From a bacterium (GTDB lineage: Bacteria > RUG730 > JAAEPJ01): DNA of 34,640 nt. Made by a program: the position numbers and the translations under genes. Below, one piece after another: positions 32,566 to 34,640 of this stretch. Numbering within the stretch: position 1 is the stretch's first letter; every line of letters begins with the position of its first letter. The notes under the pieces were generated by a model. That model saw only the letters and a list, made by a program, of their open reading frames with translations, searched no databases and had not been told where the DNA came from. The stretch spans positions 1 to 34,640 of the forward strand of contig JAAEPJ010000383.1 in NCBI GenBank assembly GCA_024222485.1, read 5' to 3'.

Positions 32566-33054
32566 ATGGCAGTATTAAACCCAAACGAAATATTTTTCAC
32601 AGCTTTCGAGCCAAAACAAAAGAATAGATTTATAGCTTTTGTAGACGGATTTCCAGCATACATCATGAAAGGTGTAGGAGCCGTAACTGTATCACAAGGA
32701 ACAGTACCATTAAATCATATTAATGTTCAACGTTTTGTAAAAGGTAAAACAACTTGGGGAACTATTCAGTTTACACTATTTGATCCAATTACACCATCTG
32801 GTGCACAATCAGTAATGGAATGGGTTAGATTACACCATGAATCAGTAACTGGTAGAGATGGTTATAGTGATTTCTATAAGAAAGATCTTACAATCAATGT
32901 ACTAGGACCTGTAGGTGATGTTGTATCAGAATGGATCATCAAAGGAGCAATGATTACAGAAGCTTCATTTGGAGATTATAACTGGGATACTGAAAATGCT
33001 GCTCAAGAAATTACAATGACAGTTCAACCAGATTACTGTGTATTAAATTTCTAA
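32566..33054 (+). CDS. gp19: Tail tube protein (T4 gp19-like)
   Basis: 162 residues, matching T4 gp19 (163). It forms the inner hexameric tube of the contractile tail. Recognisable parts are NRFIAFVDGFPAYIMKGVG (20-38), TIQFTLFDPITPSGAQSVMEW (about 66-86), VRLHHESVTGRDGYSDFYKK (87-106), and NVLGPVGDVVSEWIIKGAMI (111-130), followed by a C-terminal beta strand. These are highly conserved among T4-like tubes. It is followed by an intrinsic terminator. Confidence 0.96.
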   Translation: MAVLNPNEIFFTAFEPKQKNRFIAFVDGFPAYIMKGVGAVTVSQGTVPLNHINVQRFVKGKTTWGTIQFTLFDPITPSGAQSVMEWVRLHHESVTGRDGYSDFYKKDLTINVLGPVGDVVSEWIIKGAMITEASFGDYNWDTENAAQEITMTVQPDYCVLNF

Positions 33055-33084
33055 AAATTTTACTCACCCCTAATTTAGAAAATT

Positions 33085-33110
33085 GCTTGCCCTTGGGCAA
33101 GCTTTTTTTT
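33085..33110 (+). terminator. Intrinsic terminator after the tail tube gene
   Basis: Stem GCTTGCC (33085-33091) with GGCAAGC (33096-33102), CTTG loop, then eight T (33103-33110). The next motif begins eight bases later. Confidence 0.93.
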
Positions 33111-33117
33111 ATATTGT

Positions 33118-33127
33118 ATATTTATAA
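33118..33127 (+). promoter_or_regulatory. Late-promoter-like motif before the gp26-like gene
   Basis: ATATTTATAA followed by CTGATAAAAA, 31 bases before ATG 33159 and directly after a terminator. Confidence 0.6.
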
Positions 33128-33158
33128 CTGATAAAAACGTTTTAACCAAATAAAGATT

Positions 33159-33902
33159 ATGGCCGAATTTAAATTCCCAACAGAAGAAATAGAATTACCC
33201 TCTAAAGGATTATTATATCCTAAAGACAATCCCCTTTCTAGTGGTAAAGTAGAAATCAAATATATGACTGCTAAAGAAGAAGATATTTTATCTAATCAGT
33301 CATTTATTGAAAAAGGTAATGTATTAGACAAATTATTAGAATCTGTAATTGTATCTAAAATAGATTTAAAAGATTTAGTTATAGGTGATAAAAATGCTAT
33401 CCTAATTGCTACCCGTATTTTAGGGTATGGATCAGAGTATAAAACTATAGTAAATGGAAAAACAGAAACTATAGATTTATCGGAATTAGAAAATAAAGAA
33501 TTTGATAGCTCTTCTATGATTGAGGATAAAAATGAATTTGCTTTTACCCTACCACATAGCGGTACTAAAATTACTTACAAATTATTAACAGGTCATGATG
33601 AATCTAAAATTGAAAGAGAATTAAAAGGTTTAAAAAAGATTAATAAAAATGCTTCTTATGAAGCTTCTACTCGATTAAAATATACCCTTACTTCGGTTGA
33701 TGGAGAAACTGAAAAAAAAGATATTAGAGAATTTGTTGATAATTACTTTTTAGCTCGAGATGCTAGAGCCTTTAGACAACACTTAACTTTAACTTCCCCC
33801 GACGTAGATCTTAATGTAACCTTAGATTCAGGAGAGGAGGTAGTTGTGCCCATTGGGCTTAACTTTTTTTGGCCTGACTTCGGAGATAGCTCCTCAAATT
33901 AG
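33159..33902 (+). CDS. gp26: T4 gp26-like baseplate/tail-assembly protein (possible G-type chaperone)
   Basis: 247 residues (T4 gp26 is 208). The N-terminal pattern IELPSKGLLYPKDNPLSSGK (11-30) followed by VEIKYMTAKEEDILSNQSF and KGNVLDKLLESVI is distinctive of the T4 baseplate protein family usually annotated as gp26. The middle has ILIATRILGYGSEY and the C-terminal part YFLARDARAFRQHL, ending IGLNFFWPDFG. Position matters: in long-tailed phages the gene between tail tube and tape measure is usually the tail assembly chaperone, made with a frameshifted longer form. Here the last 59 bases overlap another open frame, with TTTTTTT at 33864-33870 as a candidate slip site. The family call is fairly firm; the chaperone reading is a hypothesis. 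Confidence 0.82.
   Translation: MAEFKFPTEEIELPSKGLLYPKDNPLSSGKVEIKYMTAKEEDILSNQSFIEKGNVLDKLLESVIVSKIDLKDLVIGDKNAILIATRILGYGSEYKTIVNGKTETIDLSELENKEFDSSSMIEDKNEFAFTLPHSGTKITYKLLTGHDESKIERELKGLKKINKNASYEASTRLKYTLTSVDGETEKKDIREFVDNYFLARDARAFRQHLTLTSPDVDLNVTLDSGEEVVVPIGLNFFWPDFGDSSSN
33864..33870 (+). other. Candidate +1 (or -2) programmed frameshift site
   Basis: Zero-frame codons AAC TTT TTT TGG cover a run of seven T. A P-site TTT (33867-33869) can slip +1 onto TTT (33868-33870) with full pairing, after which GGC CTG ACT continues in the frame of the downstream gene. The product would be about 334 residues (237 from the first frame plus 97). In the zero frame, translation stops at TAG 33900-33902. 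Confidence 0.45.
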
Positions 33903-34164
33903 ATTAAATATATTTAAACAAATCCATGAAATAGTTTTTCATGGTAAAGGTGGATACGATTACAATACTATTTATAATATGCCTATTTGGCTACGTAAAT
34001 TTACATTTAAGGAAATTAATGACTTTTACGAAGCAAAAGCCGCTGCAGAAAATAATGAAATGAGCGCTGGTAAAACTTCATTAGTAAATTCTGAAGGTAA
34101 AGTAAATGCCCCTCAATTTAAACAAGCATCTAAAGCATATGAAGGAAAGAGTAGCTATAAATAG
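33871..34164 (+). CDS. Downstream frame: T-type extension or separate small baseplate protein
   Basis: An open frame of 97 residues after the T-run, ending TAG 34162-34164. It has no ATG or GTG start: upstream the only alternatives are TTG at 33844 or 33853 inside the previous gene, and the first ATG (about 33979) lies inside its conserved-looking segment. Recognisable sequence: IFKQIHEIVFHGKGGYDYNT, then IYNMPIWLRKFTFKEINDFY, followed by a charged tail. 'YNMPIWLR.F' motifs occur in small proteins next to gp26-like genes of T4-like phages. Either it is reached by the frameshift at 33864-33870 as a C-terminal extension, or it starts at TTG 33844. Coding is well supported by composition; the way it starts is uncertain. 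Confidence 0.7.
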   Translation, partial: GLTSEIAPQIRLNIFKQIHEIVFHGKGGYDYNTIYNMPIWLRKFTFKEINDFYEAKAAAENNEMSAGKTSLVNSEGKVNAPQFKQASKAYEGKSSYK

Positions 34165-34175
34165 TTACTCTTTTT
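34149..34175 (+). terminator. Intrinsic terminator spanning a stop codon
   Basis: GAGTAGCTAT (34149-34158) pairs with ATAGTTACTC (34161-34170) with one G-U pair, then five T (34171-34175). The TAG stop of the upstream frame (34162-34164) lies within the stem, and TATAAATA (34156-34163) lies across the loop. Confidence 0.75.
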
Positions 34176-34176
34176 C

Positions 34177-34186
34177 ATATTTATAA
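34177..34186 (+). promoter_or_regulatory. Late-promoter-like motif before the tape-measure-like gene
   Basis: ATATTTATAATAAAATAAC begins two bases after the terminator T-run and is 14 bases before ATG 34201. Confidence 0.65.
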
Positions 34187-34200
34187 TAAAATAACTTTAT

Positions 34201-34640
34201 ATGGCACTCGGAGACGGAAAAGCTAAAAAAGAAGCACAAGACTTAAAACAGGAGTTAGCATTTATGTATGATGCTATTACCTCTTTGGGTGATAAATTAA
34301 TTGGTTCTTTTGAACAAGCAGTTGATGAGGCAGGTAATATGAATAGTGCCTTTGAAATTGCTAGTAAAACATTCCAAAGAGGTTTAGCTGCTGATTTAAA
34401 ACAAAGTGTAAAAAATACAGATGCATTAATTGATTTATATGCTAAATTAAGTAGAGATGCTATTACTCAAAAAGATATAGCTAAAGAACAAGAAAAAATA
34501 GATTCTAATCGACTTAGATTAGAAGTTAAAAGAAAAGCTTTAGGTAATGATATTACTAACCAACAAAAAGAATTTTTTATATTACAAGAAGGTGAGTTAG
34601 ATAAACAACAACAAACACTTAATATAATAAATGCTAAAAA
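34201..34640 (+). CDS. N-terminal part of a tape-measure-like protein (partial)
   Basis: An open frame from ATG 34201 runs off the right edge after 146 codons with no stop. The visible part is helical: AKKEAQDLKQELAFMYDAIT, SLGDKLIGSFEQAVDEAGNM, SKTFQRGLAADLKQSVKNTD, then coiled-coil segments rich in K, E and Q. Long helical proteins after tail tube and chaperone genes are tape measures (T4 gp29 role), which set tail length. The pattern 'A.....L..........F..A......AF......TF.RGL..DL' also fits a protein acting within the tail lumen. The assignment rests on position and helical character, as the full length is outside the window. Confidence 0.65.
   Translation, partial: MALGDGKAKKEAQDLKQELAFMYDAITSLGDKLIGSFEQAVDEAGNMNSAFEIASKTFQRGLAADLKQSVKNTDALIDLYAKLSRDAITQKDIAKEQEKIDSNRLRLEVKRKALGNDITNQQKEFFILQEGELDKQQQTLNIINAK

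Noticed and set aside
33831-33846. AGGAGG at 33835-33840 just before TTG 33844 as a real ribosome binding site
   Set aside because: It is part of Gly-Glu-Glu codons of the upstream gene, similar AGGAGG strings occur inside other genes here, and starts in this genome do not use Shine-Dalgarno leaders. It is still kept as a minor alternative in the gene entry.
1-34640. tRNA genes, integrase, attachment sites or insertion sequences
   Set aside because: I saw no cloverleaf-like sequence, recombinase motifs or terminal inverted repeats in this window; consistent with a lytic T4-like virion module.

Overview
This 34.6 kb window is part of a T4-like (contractile-tailed) bacteriophage genome, all genes on the + strand, very AT-rich and tightly packed. 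The order terminase - portal - prohead protease - scaffold - major capsid - neck - tail terminator - fibres - sheath - tube - baseplate/chaperone - tape-measure-like follows the T4 virion module. Three signs point to a marine Bacteroidetes (flavobacterial) host: starts have A/T-rich leaders with no Shine-Dalgarno sequence in most cases, one signal peptide ends in the 'SFSQ' style common in that phylum, and phoH sits beside the capsid genes as in many marine T4-like phages. The host is an inference.

Layout. 1-600: the end of a coiled-coil protein overlapped out of frame by a secreted coiled-coil protein with a C-terminal membrane segment (spanin-like). 599-10779: DNA packaging and head genes (gp17, gp20, four unrecognised or core-associated proteins, gp21, gp22-like, gp23), closed by a strong terminator. 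10977-12811: phoH and two virion-like unknowns. 12894-15629: neck and tail terminator (gp13, gp14, gp15-like). 15635-21466: three fibre-type proteins and two small ORFs. Two fibres carry long, almost proline-free Gly-X-Ser collagen-like tracts, and the largest ends in a Peptidase_S74 self-cleaving chaperone. 21491-29823: six sugar-active genes, including a GT25-type enzyme with a methyltransferase-like tail, a GT4-TibC-type protein O-glycosyltransferase fusion, and a glycosyltransferase-PIG-L deacetylase fusion. 29856-34640: small coiled-coil protein, sheath gp18, tube gp19, a gp26-like protein whose downstream frame can be joined by a shift on a T7 run, and the start of a tape-measure-like protein.

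Regulation. Thirteen perfect copies of ATATTTATAA, usually extended as ATATTTATAATAAAA, lie 13-43 bases before starts of virion-type genes. This is a strong candidate for the phage late promoter, and its reverse complement contains the T4 late -10 element TATAAATA. Four hairpin terminators (after gp23, after the 12314 gene, after gp19, and after the possible frameshift product) are each followed by the motif or a one-base variant.

Main hypothesis: the sugar cluster is a virion glycosylation system. It lies directly after Ser/Thr-saturated collagen-like fibres. One enzyme resembles the TibC/Aah family, which O-glycosylates Ser in repetitive bacterial adhesins, and another belongs to GT25, the fold family that includes collagen glycosyltransferases. 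Together they suggest the phage decorates its own fibres with sugars.
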